Shown in pieces: positions 1-9,402 of a DNA stretch of 44,927 nucleotides. Both the position numbers and the translations under genes were made by a program. Every line of letters begins with the position of its first letter. Position 1 is the first letter of the stretch. The notes below the pieces were generated by a model. That model made no database searches. It was not told the origin of the DNA and worked only from the letters and a program-made list of their open reading frames with translations. Where the stretch lies: contig CANFXR010000014.1 of the NCBI GenBank assembly GCA_947451035.1, positions 1-44,927 on the forward strand, written 5' to 3'. The DNA is from Burkholderiales bacterium. Its GTDB lineage: Bacteria; Pseudomonadota; Gammaproteobacteria; Burkholderiales; Burkholderiaceae_C.

Positions 1-305
1 AAGACGATCTGGCTGTAGCTCTGGCCGCCGAGTTGCAACCCGATGGTCACCTGGGCCATCGACGCATCACCGATGTAGGTGCCCTGCCGGTACACGCGGC
101 CCTTGCCGTAAGCGCCCCCGATGCCGAAGCCGCCCTTGCCCACCGTGGGAAACACCGCATAGCCGTAGGCGCTCTTGAAGAATCGGGCGCTCTCGCCGGC
201 ATTCTTGAACACGCTGATGGTGTCCTGGTGCGGCTCGGCCCAGGCCGGCGAGCCCATCGTGACCCACACGAACACGGCGAAGAAGGACAAGATGCGCTTG
301 ATCAT
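1..305 (-). CDS. Lipid-binding SYLF (Ysc84-like) domain protein, 3' end outside window
   Basis: The gene starts at an ATG at 305 on the minus strand and runs off the left edge, so only about the first 101 residues are visible. Residues 1 to about 23 form a Sec signal peptide (MIKRI start, hydrophobic core, cleavage after SPAWA). The next part contains the hallmark SYLF/Ysc84 stretch, with FFKSAYGYAVFPTVGKGG at about residues 43-60, then GIGGAYGKGRVY and QVTIGLQLGGQSYSQIV. Proteins of this family are small, secreted or periplasmic, and bind lipids; their bacterial role is poorly defined. The assignment rests on this near-consensus motif. The C-terminal half cannot be judged. Confidence 0.85.
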   Translation of the reverse strand, partial: MIKRILSFFAVFVWVTMGSPAWAEPHQDTISVFKNAGESARFFKSAYGYAVFPTVGKGGFGIGGAYGKGRVYRQGTYIGDASMAQVTIGLQLGGQSYSQIV

Positions 306-403
306 GGAAGGCTTTCTTGAAAGTGGCTGCGGTGCCCGATGAACCGGGCGCTTCGGAGCGCGACAGGCCGACTCTACGGTGGGGCGTCGCCACACGCAGG
401 GAT

Positions 404-1384
404 TCATCCGATCGACACCACGAGGCGGCCGCGCACCCGCCCGTCCATCAGATCCTGAGCGCGCGCGATGCACTCGTCCAGCGTGATGTCCTCGACCATG
501 TCTTCGAGCGCGTTGCGATCGACCTCCTCGGCCAGCCGGTCCCAGGCCTCGATGCGCAGCGGCATGGGTGCCGTCGCGCTGTCGATGCCGGCGAGCGTCA
601 CGCCGCGCAGGATGAAAGGCATGACGGTGGTCACGAGATCGGCACCCTGCGCCAGCCCGCACGCGGCCACCACGCCGCGCTGACGGGTCTGCGCGAGCGC
701 GTTGGCCAGCGTGTGACTGCCCACAGCATCGATCACGGCCGACCAGCGCTCCTTTTGCAGTGGCTTGCCGGGCGACGACAGCTCGGTGCGGTCGATGACC
801 GAGGCCGCGCCCAATCGCATCAGGTAATCGGCCTCCTGAGGCTTGCCGGTGGCTGCGACCACGTGGTGGCCCAGCCCCGCCAGCAGCATCGTGGCCACGC
901 TGCCCACGCCGCCGGTGGCGCCGGTCACCAGCACCTCGCCATCACCGGGGTGCACTCCGTGGCGCTCGAGCGCCATCACGCTGAGCATCGCGGTGTAGCC
1001 AGCCGTGCCCAGCGCCATCGCCTGACGGGTGCTCAGCGTGCGCGGCAGCTTGACCAGCCAGGAGCCCTTGAGTCGGGCGCGCTCGGCCAGGCAACCCCAG
1101 CGCGTTTCGCCCAGACCCCAGCCGTTGTGGATGTAGCGGTCGCCGGCCTGCCACTTCGGGTGAGTGCTTTCCAGCACGGTGCCAGCGCCGTCGATGCCCG
1201 CGACCATCGGCCAGGCGCGCACCACCGGGCCACGCCCGGTGATGGCCAGACCGTCCTTGTAGTTGAGCGTGGAGTGCGCCACGCTGACCAGCACATCACC
1301 TTCGGGCAACCGGGCCTCATCGACGTGCTGCACCGCCGCGGAAAAGCCGTGCTCGTTTTTGTCGAGCCATAACGCCTTGAACAT
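404..1384 (-). CDS. acuI: Acrylyl-CoA reductase-type quinone oxidoreductase (AcuI/YhdH family, MDR)
   Basis: This 326-residue medium-chain dehydrogenase/reductase lacks zinc ligands and belongs to the YhdH/AcuI group, whose characterised members reduce acryloyl-CoA to propionyl-CoA with NADPH. The start MFKALWLDKNE and the early STLNYKDGLAITGRGPVV stretch are typical. The nucleotide-binding motif is VLVTGATGGVGSVA near residue 150, and the C-terminus ends GRLVVSIG. I chose the ATG at 1384 over an in-frame start 45 codons upstream because family members begin here and a TGGAG-like ribosome site lies a few bases upstream. The gene is divergent from the NlpC/P60 gene and stands alone. The exact in vivo substrate is inferred from the family only. 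Confidence 0.85.
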   Translation of the reverse strand: MFKALWLDKNEHGFSAAVQHVDEARLPEGDVLVSVAHSTLNYKDGLAITGRGPVVRAWPMVAGIDGAGTVLESTHPKWQAGDRYIHNGWGLGETRWGCLAERARLKGSWLVKLPRTLSTRQAMALGTAGYTAMLSVMALERHGVHPGDGEVLVTGATGGVGSVATMLLAGLGHHVVAATGKPQEADYLMRLGAASVIDRTELSSPGKPLQKERWSAVIDAVGSHTLANALAQTRQRGVVAACGLAQGADLVTTVMPFILRGVTLAGIDSATAPMPLRIEAWDRLAEEVDRNALEDMVEDITLDECIARAQDLMDGRVRGRLVVSIG

Positions 1385-1511
1385 GGGAACTCCAGGGTTG
1401 AAGCCCGTGCGGGGCCGAATCCGCGATGTTCGCACCCCGGGATTTCGACACGCGGACAAACCTTCGCGGGCCGATTGACGCGGCGCAACAACGTCGCCTA
1501 TCCTGCGCCGC

Positions 1512-2162
1512 ATGCCCAAACAACGAGCGCTGCGCCCCTGGACCGAAGGGTGCGGTGAGCGTGGCGTTCAGTGGCTGTTCGCCCTGAGTGTGGTTTTCGC
1601 GGTTTTCCTGTGGCCGTCGCCGGCGGTGGCGGCGCCCGACGACCGGCTCGATGCGGTGTCGCGTTTGTTGCTCGAACGCGGCCTGATCCCGGCCGATGCG
1701 GTGCCAGGCACACCCACCCTGGCGCAAAAGTTTCGCGATGGCGCGTCCGACATGGTCATCACCGCGATGAACTTTCTGGGCGTGCCGTACCGCCTGGGTG
1801 GGTCGGGCGAGGCCGGCGGGTTCGACTGCAGCGGGTTCACGCGCCACATCTTCGAAATGAGCCTGGGGTTGGTGCTCCCGAGGCGGGCCGACGATCAGGC
1901 CAAGGCTGACGGTCTGGTCGAAGTGCGGCGCGAAGAGTTGCGCCCCGGTGATCTGGTGTTCTTCAACACGCTGCGGCGCACGTTTTCGCACGTGGGCATC
2001 TACATCGGCGACGGCAAGTTCATCCACTCGCCGCACTCCGGGGCCACCGTTCGCGTGGATGACATGCGATTTGCGTACTGGAATCAGCGCTTCACGGGCG
2101 CACGCCGCGCGGGTGCGCCGAGCGACCCGGCGCCTGTGGTCGACCCCGCCGCGGGGCGCTGA
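1512..2162 (+). CDS. NlpC/P60 family (C40) cell-wall hydrolase, secreted
   Basis: The protein has 216 residues. A hydrophobic segment at about residues 20-40, ending SPAVAAP, is a signal peptide or anchor. The NlpC/P60 domain runs from about residue 80 to 195, with the catalytic cysteine in FDCSGF (Cys106), the histidine in FSHVGIYIG (His160) and a third polar position at His172 in IHSPHSG. Enzymes of this fold cleave peptide stems of peptidoglycan, usually the gamma-D-Glu-diaminopimelate bond, in the periplasm. The length fits single-domain Spr/YdhO-like enzymes. It precedes moaA by about 80 bases on the same strand, but nothing links it functionally to the molybdenum genes. The start could lie slightly downstream, because the first 20 residues are not hydrophobic. 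Confidence 0.85.
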   Translation: MPKQRALRPWTEGCGERGVQWLFALSVVFAVFLWPSPAVAAPDDRLDAVSRLLLERGLIPADAVPGTPTLAQKFRDGASDMVITAMNFLGVPYRLGGSGEAGGFDCSGFTRHIFEMSLGLVLPRRADDQAKADGLVEVRREELRPGDLVFFNTLRRTFSHVGIYIGDGKFIHSPHSGATVRVDDMRFAYWNQRFTGARRAGAPSDPAPVVDPAAGR

Positions 2163-2244
2163 GTCCGCAGCGACGCCGGACGTCTGGCTGCGTCACCTCG
2201 GGCCACGCGGCCATGGCGCACGAATCAGCCCGCACAATGGCCCA

Positions 2245-3297
2245 ATGGACTCCGACGCATCGCCGGGCAGACTGACCGATCGCCTCGGCCGGCCTTTGCG
2301 CGACCTGCGCATCTCGGTCACCGATCGCTGCAATTTCCGCTGCAGCTACTGCATGCCCAAAGAGGTGTTCGACCGCCGCCATGCCTTCCTCGCTCACAAG
2401 GAACTGCTGAGCTTCGAGGAGATCACCCGGCTGGCGCGCGTGTTCGTGGCGCAGGGCGTGCGCAAGATCCGGCTGACGGGCGGCGAGCCGCTGCTGCGCA
2501 AGGACATCGAGCGGCTCGTGCAAATGCTCAGCGGTTTGCGCACTCCCGAGGGCCAGGCGGTGGACCTCACGCTCACCACCAACGGCTCGGTGCTGGCCAA
2601 AAAAGCACAGGCCTTGCGCGATGCCGGACTGAGCCGCCTCGCGGTGAGCGTCGATGCGATCGACGACACGATCTTCCGGCGCATGAACGATGTGGACTTC
2701 CCGGTGGCCGATGTGCTCGAAGGCATCGCCGCGGCCGCGCGGGCTGGCTTCGCGCCGATCAAGATCAACATGGTGGTCAAGCGCGGCACCAACGACGGCC
2801 AGATCCTGCCGATGGTCGAGCACTTTCGCGGCTCGGGCGCCATCGTGCGCTTCATCGAGTTCATGGATGTGGGCACGACCAATGGCTGGCGCATGGACGA
2901 GGTGCTGCCTTCGGCTGAACTCATCGCGCTCATCGACGCGCAGTACCCGCTCGAGGCGCTGCAACCCACCGAGATCGGCGAAACCGCGCAGCGCTGGCGC
3001 TTGCGCGATGGCACCGGCGAGATCGGCGTGATCAGCAGCGTGACCCAGGCGTTTTGCCGCGACTGCACCCGTTTGCGGCTGTCGACCGAGGGCCAGGTGT
3101 TCCTGTGTCTGTTCGCGCACCGTGGCCACGACCTGCGCACGCTGTTGCGCAGCGGTTGCGACGATGAGCGCATCGCCAGCACCATCGCTCAGATCTGGAG
3201 CGGGCGCGACGACCGCTATTCCGAATTGCGCAGCAGCGGCGCGGCGAACCCGGACTCGGGCATGCGGCGCATCGAGATGCATTACATCGGCGGCTGA
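2245..3297 (+). CDS. moaA: GTP 3',8-cyclase MoaA (molybdenum cofactor biosynthesis)
   Basis: MoaA is a radical-SAM enzyme that converts GTP to 3',8-cyclo-7,8-dihydro-GTP, the first committed step to molybdopterin, together with MoaC. The N-terminal 4Fe-4S cluster motif is CNFRCSYC (Cys29, Cys33, Cys36), followed by [10 protein letters not shown]. The C-terminal second cluster motif is in [11 protein letters not shown] and a later cysteine (VFLCLF). The protein ends in the Gly-Gly pair (YIGG) needed for activity. Its 350 residues are normal for the family. The ATG at 2245 was chosen because a longer in-frame extension reads through the NlpC gene in another frame. It heads the run moaA-mobA-moeA; moaC is not in the window. 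Confidence 0.95.
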   Translation: MDSDASPGRLTDRLGRPLRDLRISVTDRCNFRCSYCMPKEVFDRRHAFLAHKELLSFEEITRLARVFVAQGVRKIRLTGGEPLLRKDIERLVQMLSGLRTPEGQAVDLTLTTNGSVLAKKAQALRDAGLSRLAVSVDAIDDTIFRRMNDVDFPVADVLEGIAAAARAGFAPIKINMVVKRGTNDGQILPMVEHFRGSGAIVRFIEFMDVGTTNGWRMDEVLPSAELIALIDAQYPLEALQPTEIGETAQRWRLRDGTGEIGVISSVTQAFCRDCTRLRLSTEGQVFLCLFAHRGHDLRTLLRSGCDDERIASTIAQIWSGRDDRYSELRSSGAANPDSGMRRIEMHYIGG

Positions 3298-3354
3298 GAT
3301 GACCACGCTGCCGAGGCCTCCTCTGCCGATCACCCCACGCGAGCCCAACCCGCC

Positions 3355-3972
3355 GTGATCGAACGATCCGACATCACCGGCTGGGTGCTGGCCGGCGGCC
3401 GAGGCAGCCGCATGGGCGGTGTCGACAAGGGCTTGCAACTGCACGCCGGCGTGCCGCTCGCCCTGCACGCCATGCGACGGCTGTCGCCGCAGGTGGGTGG
3501 CGTGGCGATCAACGCCAATCGCCATGCGGATGTCTATGCGTCGTTGGGTGCGGCGGTGCATGCGGACTCGCTCGCCGATCACCCCGGCCCGTTGGGCGGT
3601 TTCCTGGCCGGGCTCGAACACTGCACCACGCCGTACCTGGTGACCGTGCCGTGCGACACGCCGAACTTTCCGCTCGATCTGGTGGCGCGGCTCGCCGCCG
3701 AGCTGATCCGGCAGGATGTCGCGCTGGCCATGGCCGCCACCCAAAGCGCCAGCGGCATGCAGCCGCAGCCGGTGTTTTGCCTCATGGCCCGCCACCTGCG
3801 GCAAAGCCTGCTCGACTTCACCGCCACGGGTCAGCGCAAGCCGCAGGCCTGGGCCGAATTGAACGGCTGCGCGTGGGTCGTGTTCGACGACGCATCGGCT
3901 TTTGCCAACGCCAACACCCGCGAAGAGTTGCAAGCCTTGCAGCCCGTGGCTGACACCCGAGCATCCCCATGA
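3355..3972 (+). CDS. mobA: Molybdenum cofactor guanylyltransferase MobA
   Basis: MobA transfers GMP from GTP to Mo-molybdopterin to give the guanine dinucleotide form (MGD) used by DMSO-reductase-family enzymes such as nitrate reductase and formate dehydrogenase. The protein has 205 residues. The N-terminal nucleotide-binding signature is WVLAGGRGSRMGGVDKG (about residues 10-26), and the Mg-binding region is VPCDTPNFP (near residue 100). It appears to start with GTG at 3355; no in-frame ATG lies between this and the end of moaA. Its stop overlaps the start of moeA in an ATGA arrangement, which suggests translational coupling. Its presence implies that the organism makes at least one bis-MGD enzyme. 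Confidence 0.93.
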   Translation: MIERSDITGWVLAGGRGSRMGGVDKGLQLHAGVPLALHAMRRLSPQVGGVAINANRHADVYASLGAAVHADSLADHPGPLGGFLAGLEHCTTPYLVTVPCDTPNFPLDLVARLAAELIRQDVALAMAATQSASGMQPQPVFCLMARHLRQSLLDFTATGQRKPQAWAELNGCAWVVFDDASAFANANTREELQALQPVADTRASP

Positions 3973-5249
3973 CGCGCCTGCACGACATCGCCGCGCACAT
4001 CGACGGCTACGACACCGAATCGCTGAGCGTGGCCGCGGCGCAGGCCTTCATCGCGCAACTGGTGGGGCGGGTGGGCGAAGTTGAACGCGTGCCGCTCAAG
4101 AGCGCCCTCGGGCGCGTGCTGGCCAGCGACATCGTGTCGCCGATCCACGTGCCCGCGCATGACAACTCGGCGATGGACGGCTACGCCTTGCGCGCGGGTG
4201 ACCTCGACACCGACAAGCCGAACCACTTGCGCGTGGCCGGCAAGGCGCTGGCCGGGCAGCCGTTCGATGGCCACGTGGCGGCCGGGATGTGCGTGCGCAT
4301 CATGACCGGCGCCGTGATGCCACCGGGTCTGGACACCGTGGTGCCGCAAGAACTCGTGCACCTGGGCGACGACGGCACGGTGACGCTGCCGGCCGGTGTC
4401 GTGCGCGCCGGCGACAACCGCCGTCTGGCTGGCGAAGACCTGCGCTGCGGTGAGGCGGCACTCTCATCGGGCCGACTGCTGCGGCCAGCCGATCTGGGCC
4501 TGATCGCCTCGCTCGGCTTCGCGGATGTGCCGGTGGTGCGGCCGTTGCGGGTGGCCTTCTTTTCCACCGGCAGCGAGCTGCGCTCGGTGGGTCAGGCGCT
4601 GGATGCGGGCTGCCTGTATGACAGCAACCGCTACACGCTGTGGGGCATGCTGGTGCGCCTGGGCGTCGAGCCGATCGACATGGGCATCGTGCGCGACGAC
4701 GCCGCGTCACTCGAAGCAGCCTTGCGCCAGGCCACCGAGTGCGCCGACGCCGTCATCACCTCGGGCGGTGTCAGCGTGGGCGAGGCCGACCACACCCGGG
4801 CGGTGATGGCAAACCTCGGCGAGGTGCTGTTCTGGAAGCTCGCCATGCGCCCCGGCCGGCCCCTGGCGGTCGGGCGCATCGAAAGCCGCGGCCACCAGGC
4901 CATCCTGTTCGGCCTGCCGGGCAACCCGGTGGCGGTGATGGTGACCTTCTATGCGTTCGTGCGCGACGCCCTGCTCGCCATGAGCGGCGCCAGCGCGAGC
5001 GCGCTGCCCATGCTGCGTGCCGCCACCACGACGGCGATGCGCAAGCGACCCGGTCGCACCGAATACCAGCGCGGCATCGTGAGCCGCAGCCCCGATGGAC
5101 GCTGGCAAGTCGCGCTCACCGGCTCGCAGGGCTCGGGCATCCTGCGCAGCATGAGTCTGGCCAACGGCCTGATCGTGCTGCCGCACGACCAAGGCCACGT
5201 CGAAGCGGGCGACGACGTCGACGTGCTGCCGTTTGACGGCTTGGTTTGA
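3969..5249 (+). CDS. moeA: Molybdopterin molybdenumtransferase MoeA
   Basis: MoeA inserts molybdate into adenylylated molybdopterin, the product of MogA. The protein has 426 residues, a little above the usual 400-410. Recognisable family stretches are DNSAMDGYALR (about residue 63), RIMTGAVMPPG, FFSTGSEL, the MoCF-binding-domain motif TSGGVSVGEAD, and FGLPGNPVAVMVTFY. The C-terminal domain IV, with RTEYQRG, is complete. The start overlaps the mobA stop by four bases. About 140 bases separate it from the convergent MaoC-like gene, and I see no clear T-tailed terminator there. The partner mogA is encoded at 17.25 kb, not in this operon. Confidence 0.94.
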   Translation: MTRLHDIAAHIDGYDTESLSVAAAQAFIAQLVGRVGEVERVPLKSALGRVLASDIVSPIHVPAHDNSAMDGYALRAGDLDTDKPNHLRVAGKALAGQPFDGHVAAGMCVRIMTGAVMPPGLDTVVPQELVHLGDDGTVTLPAGVVRAGDNRRLAGEDLRCGEAALSSGRLLRPADLGLIASLGFADVPVVRPLRVAFFSTGSELRSVGQALDAGCLYDSNRYTLWGMLVRLGVEPIDMGIVRDDAASLEAALRQATECADAVITSGGVSVGEADHTRAVMANLGEVLFWKLAMRPGRPLAVGRIESRGHQAILFGLPGNPVAVMVTFYAFVRDALLAMSGASASALPMLRAATTTAMRKRPGRTEYQRGIVSRSPDGRWQVALTGSQGSGILRSMSLANGLIVLPHDQGHVEAGDDVDVLPFDGLV

Positions 5250-5390
5250 CGCACGACATCGGGCCCGGTTCTTCGACTGGATGGCGGGACCGCCACCGCG
5301 CCCGAGATCACCGCAAAGCTAGTCCCACGGCGGGTACGCCAGACCGGCCTCGCAGCCGCCAGCGCCGCGTCAGGCGGCCGGCCCCACGAC

Positions 5391-5843
5391 TCAAGCGTCG
5401 ACCGAGGCCGGCGTCAGATCGAACAGCGTGGTGGCTTCGAGGTCGAGGACCTCGATGTCGAGCTGGTTGAACAGTTGCCAGCGCCAGCGCAGGATGCCCA
5501 GATCAGGCCGGCTGCGCGATGTGCGGGTGTCCAGCACTTCAGCGCGCAGACGCAGCTGATCGCCTGGCCGCACCGGGTGCGGCCACTTCACGTACGCCAG
5601 CCCCGGGCTGGCAACGGCGTTCGAGTCCTGCAGCATGGCATCGGCCGCCAGACGCATCGCCATGCAGCAGGTTTGCCAGCCGCTCGCGATGAGCCCGCCA
5701 AAGCGCCCTCGCGCTGCCGCTTCGGGGTCGGTGTGGAACCACTGAGGGTCGAACTCTGTCGCAAAGCGGACGATCTCCTGCGCAGACACGCTGCACGGAC
5801 CGGCCGCCATGACCTGCCCGGCGTGAAACTCGGCGAACTTCAT
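5391..5843 (-). CDS. MaoC-like hot-dog dehydratase
   Basis: This is a 150-residue single hot-dog domain protein of the MaoC/R-specific enoyl-CoA hydratase type. The hydratase signature is visible as ATEFDPQWFHTDPEAA followed by FGGLIASGWQT, with the Asp and His that form the catalytic pair. The later part, PVRPGDQLRLRAEVLDTR, is also typical. Such proteins hydrate trans-2-enoyl-CoA or act as related thioester enzymes; the substrate cannot be read from sequence. I chose the ATG at 5843 (MKFAEFHAG), which matches family starts; the longer frame reads into ppsA. It lies 82 bases downstream of the ppsA stop on the same strand and may be co-transcribed. Confidence 0.85.
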   Translation of the reverse strand: MKFAEFHAGQVMAAGPCSVSAQEIVRFATEFDPQWFHTDPEAAARGRFGGLIASGWQTCCMAMRLAADAMLQDSNAVASPGLAYVKWPHPVRPGDQLRLRAEVLDTRTSRSRPDLGILRWRWQLFNQLDIEVLDLEATTLFDLTPASVDA

Positions 5844-5925
5844 GTCGCAACGCGCGACGCGCGCTGCGACGCGGCCCGCATCCAAGGAAGCTCGCACGCA
5901 TTCATCGCCGAGGCCCCTTGACGCA

Positions 5926-8334
5926 TCAGCGCCTGGCCAGACGCTGCCAGGTCTCGACCACCGTGTCCGGGTTGAGCGAGATCGACAAGATGCCTTGATC
6001 GGCCAGCCAGTCGGCAAAGTCGGGGTGGTCGCTCGGGCCCTGGCCGCAAATGCCGATGTACTTGCCCGCGGCGCGGCACGCCGCGATCGCCTTCGAGATC
6101 AGCGCCTTGACGGCCGGGTCGCGCTCGTCGAAATCACGTGCGAGCAGCTCGAGGCCGGAGTCGCGGTCCAGACCCAGCGTGAGTTGCGTCAGGTCGTTCG
6201 AGCCGATCGACATGCCGTCGAAGAACTCGAGGAACTGCTCGGCCAGGATGGCGTTGCTCGGCACCTCGCACATCATGATCAGACGCAGCCCGTCGGTGCC
6301 GCCCAGTGCGGCGCGCTTGAGTCCGCGCTCGGCGAGCATTTCGGTCACGCGCTGGGCCTGGCCCAAGGTGCGCACAAAGGGAATCATGATCTCGACGTTG
6401 GTCAGGCCCATGTCGCCGCGCACGCGCTTGAGCGCTTCGCACTCCATCGCGAAGGCCTCGCCGAACGCTTCGCTGATGTAGCGCGAGGCGCCGCGAAAGC
6501 CCAGCATCGGGTTTTCTTCCTCGGGCTCGTAGCGCGAGCCGCCGATCAGCTTGCGGTACTCGTTGCTCTTGAAGTCGCTCAGGCGAACGATCACCGGCTT
6601 GGGCCAGAACGCGGCGGCGATGGTGGCGACGCCCTCGACGAGCTTGTCGACGTAGAACGCACGCGGCGACGCATGCCCGCGCGCCACCGATTCGACCGCC
6701 TTCTTCAGGTCGAGGTCGATGTTCGGGTAGTCGAGGATCGCCTTCGGGTGAACGCCGATGTTGTTGTTGATGATGAACTCGAGCCGCGCCAGGCCGACGC
6801 CGCTGTTGGGCATCTGCGCGAAGTCGAACGCGAGCTGCGGGTTGCCCACGTTCATCATGATCTTGATCGGGCAGTTGGGCAGCTCGCCGCGCACCACATC
6901 GCTGATCTCGGTTTCGAGCAGTCCGTCGTAGATGTAGCCGGTGTCGCCCTCGGAGCACGCCACGGTGACCAGCGCGCCGTCCTTGAGCACTTCGGTGGCA
7001 TCCCCGCAACCGACCACCGCCGGCACACCCAGTTCACGCGCGATGATGGCCGCGTGGCAGGTGCGACCGCCACGGTTGGTGACGATGGCGCTGGCGCGCT
7101 TCATCACGGGCTCCCAGTTGGGGTCGGTCATGTCGGTGACCAGCACGTCGCCGGGCTGCACGGTGTCCATGTCGGCCAGGCTGTGCACGATGCGCACGGG
7201 ACCGGTGCCGATGCGCTGGCCGATGGCGCGTCCTTCGACCAGCACGGTGCCGGTGCCCTTGAGCTTGTAGCGCTGCTCGGCCTTGCCCTCGGACTGACTC
7301 TTCACGGTCTCGGGGCGCGCTTGCAGGATGTAGAGCTTGCCGTCACCGCCGTCCTTGCCCCACTCGATGTCCATCGGTCGGCCGTAGTGCGTCTCGATGA
7401 TCAGCGCGTACTGCGCCAGTTCGGTCACATCGGCGTCGCTCAGCGAGTAGCGGTTGCGCTGCTCGGGCGCGGTGTCCACCGTGGTGACGAGCTTGCCGCT
7501 GGCGGCACGATCAGCCGCGCTGGCGAACTCCATCTTGATCAGCTTGGAGCCCAGGTTGCGCCGGATGACGGCCTGCCGGCCTGCGCGCAGCGAGGGCTTG
7601 TGCACGTAGAACTCATCAGGGTTGACCGAGCCTTGCACCACGGTCTCACCGAGGCCGTAGCTCGAGGTGATGAACACCACATCCTTGAAGCCGCTTTCGG
7701 TGTCGATGGTGAACATCACGCCGGCCGCGCCGAGGTCAGAGCGCACCATGCGCTGCACGCCGGCCGACAGCGCGACGTCGGCATGCGCGAAGCCCTTGTG
7801 CACGCGGTAGCTGATCGCGCGGTCGTTGTAGAGGCTGGCGAACACTTCCTTCATCTTGTGCAACACCTCGTCGATGCCCACCACGTTGAGGAAGGTCTCC
7901 TGCTGGCCGGCGAAGCTGGCATCGGGCAGGTCTTCGGCGGTGGCCGACGAGCGCACCGCAAACGAGGCGCCCGGGTTGCCCGCGCTCAGCGATGCGAAGT
8001 GGCGGCGGATGTCCGCATCGAGATCGGCCGGAAACGGCGTGTCCTCCATCCACTGACGGATTTGCGCGCCCGCTTCGGCCAGTGCGCGCACGTCTTCGGT
8101 GTTGAGCGTGGACAAGCGCTGCTCGATGCGCGCTGCCAGACCGTCATGCGCCAGGAACTGGCGAAACGCGTGGGCGGTGGTCGCAAAGCCCCCGGGCACT
8201 CGAACGCCGGTGGCCGACAGCTGGCTGATCATCTCGCCGAGAGAGGCGTTCTTGCCGCCGACCGACTCGACGTCGGTCATCCTCAAGGCATCGAACGGCA
8301 CGACCAGGGCGGTCGCCAGTGGCTGGGTTGACAT
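5926..8334 (-). CDS. ppsA: Phosphoenolpyruvate synthase (pyruvate, water dikinase)
   Basis: PpsA converts pyruvate and ATP to phosphoenolpyruvate, AMP and phosphate, and is the entry to gluconeogenesis. The protein has 802 residues, close to the usual 790-800. The N-terminal ATP-grasp domain begins with [11 protein letters not shown]. The swivelling phosphohistidine domain has [15 protein letters not shown], with the catalytic histidine at about residue 427. The C-terminal PEP-binding TIM barrel has [24 protein letters not shown] and the catalytic cysteine region [12 protein letters not shown] chose the ATG at 8334 (MSTQPLATA) because family members start near this point; an extension of 21 codons is possible but unlikely. 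It is divergent from ppsR, the kinase/phosphorylase that regulates it. Confidence 0.96.
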   Translation of the reverse strand: MSTQPLATALVVPFDALRMTDVESVGGKNASLGEMISQLSATGVRVPGGFATTAHAFRQFLAHDGLAARIEQRLSTLNTEDVRALAEAGAQIRQWMEDTPFPADLDADIRRHFASLSAGNPGASFAVRSSATAEDLPDASFAGQQETFLNVVGIDEVLHKMKEVFASLYNDRAISYRVHKGFAHADVALSAGVQRMVRSDLGAAGVMFTIDTESGFKDVVFITSSYGLGETVVQGSVNPDEFYVHKPSLRAGRQAVIRRNLGSKLIKMEFASAADRAASGKLVTTVDTAPEQRNRYSLSDADVTELAQYALIIETHYGRPMDIEWGKDGGDGKLYILQARPETVKSQSEGKAEQRYKLKGTGTVLVEGRAIGQRIGTGPVRIVHSLADMDTVQPGDVLVTDMTDPNWEPVMKRASAIVTNRGGRTCHAAIIARELGVPAVVGCGDATEVLKDGALVTVACSEGDTGYIYDGLLETEISDVVRGELPNCPIKIMMNVGNPQLAFDFAQMPNSGVGLARLEFIINNNIGVHPKAILDYPNIDLDLKKAVESVARGHASPRAFYVDKLVEGVATIAAAFWPKPVIVRLSDFKSNEYRKLIGGSRYEPEEENPMLGFRGASRYISEAFGEAFAMECEALKRVRGDMGLTNVEIMIPFVRTLGQAQRVTEMLAERGLKRAALGGTDGLRLIMMCEVPSNAILAEQFLEFFDGMSIGSNDLTQLTLGLDRDSGLELLARDFDERDPAVKALISKAIAACRAAGKYIGICGQGPSDHPDFADWLADQGILSISLNPDTVVETWQRLARR

Positions 8335-8552
8335 GGAAGAGCTCCGTAAAGTGAAAAAACCGGGGTCCCGTGCCACGACAAGCCACAGCCCGAGCAACGC
8401 TTCGAGGGCTGATCACTGAACGCTCCTGGGACGCCAAGGGCGTCTACGGGCGCAGGATGGGGGGCTCGCATGGGAGTCATGAGGGGGAGTGAAATGAGTT
8501 TACGGTCGAATTCCCTATCATCCGACAGCCATTTCAATCGAGCGACGCCCTC

Positions 8553-9374
8553 ATGCCGAACCGCACCGTCTTCTTTGTTTCCGATGGCACCGGCATCACC
8601 GCCGAGACCTTCGGCCACTCGATCCTGAACCAGTTCTCGATCCGCCCGCACCATGTGCGGCGACCCTTCATCGACACCGCCGACAAGGCGCACCAGGTGG
8701 TGCGAGAGATCAACCACTCGGCCGACCTCGAAGGGCGTCGTCCGGTGGTCTTCATCACGCTCATCGACCCCGAGGTGCTGGCCATCGTCAAGGAGCAGTG
8801 CAAGGGTCTGGTGCTCGATTTGTTCAACACCTTCATCGAGCCGCTCGAGGCCGAGTTCGGCGTGACGTCCAACCACCGGGTGGGTCGATTTTCCGAAGTA
8901 GCCAAGAGCCAGGAGTACACCAACCGCATCGAGGCCATCAACTTCTCGCTCGCCCACGATGACGGCCAATCGTCGAAGAACCTCGCCACGGCCGACGTCA
9001 TCCTGGTGGGTGTGAGCCGCAGCGGCAAGACGCCCACGTCGCTGTACCTCGCGATGCAGCACGGCATCAAGGCCGCCAACTACCCGCTGATCCCGGAAGA
9101 TTTCGACCGCGGCCACATCCCGCCTTGCCTTGCGCCGCACAAGGGCAAGTGCTTCGGGCTGACGATCGATCCGGTTCGCCTCAACCAGATTCGCACCGAA
9201 CGGCGACCCGACAGCAAGTATGCGTCGCTCGAGAACTGCCGCTACGAGGTGCGCGAGGCCGAAACCATGATGCGCCGGGAGGGCATCGCCTGGCTGTCGT
9301 CGACGCACAAGTCCATCGAGGAAATCGCCACCACCATCTTGCGCGACATCAGACCCGACAGGCTGATGTATTGA
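8553..9374 (+). CDS. ppsR: PEP synthase regulatory protein PpsR (bifunctional kinase/pyrophosphorylase)
   Basis: This 273-residue protein of the former DUF299 family phosphorylates PpsA with ADP to inactivate it and removes the phosphate with inorganic phosphate to reactivate it. The N-terminus RTVFFVSDGTGITAETFGHS is the family signature, and the P-loop GVSRSGKTPTS lies at residues 153-163. The length is standard. It is transcribed away from ppsA across a 218-base region, the common arrangement in proteobacteria. That region holds a small perfect hairpin (six-base arms at 8430-8435 and 8439-8444) but no promoter that I can call with confidence. Confidence 0.95.
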   Translation: MPNRTVFFVSDGTGITAETFGHSILNQFSIRPHHVRRPFIDTADKAHQVVREINHSADLEGRRPVVFITLIDPEVLAIVKEQCKGLVLDLFNTFIEPLEAEFGVTSNHRVGRFSEVAKSQEYTNRIEAINFSLAHDDGQSSKNLATADVILVGVSRSGKTPTSLYLAMQHGIKAANYPLIPEDFDRGHIPPCLAPHKGKCFGLTIDPVRLNQIRTERRPDSKYASLENCRYEVREAETMMRREGIAWLSSTHKSIEEIATTILRDIRPDRLMY

Positions 9375-9402
9375 AACGCGTCCCGTGGCAAGGCATCCAT
9401 TG

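Noticed and set aside
3299-3358. A 19-codon open frame between moaA and mobA (MTTLPRPPLPITPREPNPP)
   Set aside because: It overlaps the mobA GTG start with its stop, which might look like a leader peptide, but the composition is random-looking and no regulatory hairpin accompanies it.
2092-3933. A 613-residue open frame on the minus strand across moaA and mobA
   Set aside because: It is antisense to two well-identified genes and has no recognisable motif.
5842-8331. An 829-residue open frame on the plus strand
   Set aside because: It is the antisense of ppsA; its composition is dominated by Ala/Arg/His/Gly as expected from a shadow frame in GC-rich DNA.
8430-8444. Small hairpin between ppsA and ppsR
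   Set aside because: Only six base pairs with a three-base loop and no T tract; too weak to call a feature in GC-rich DNA.
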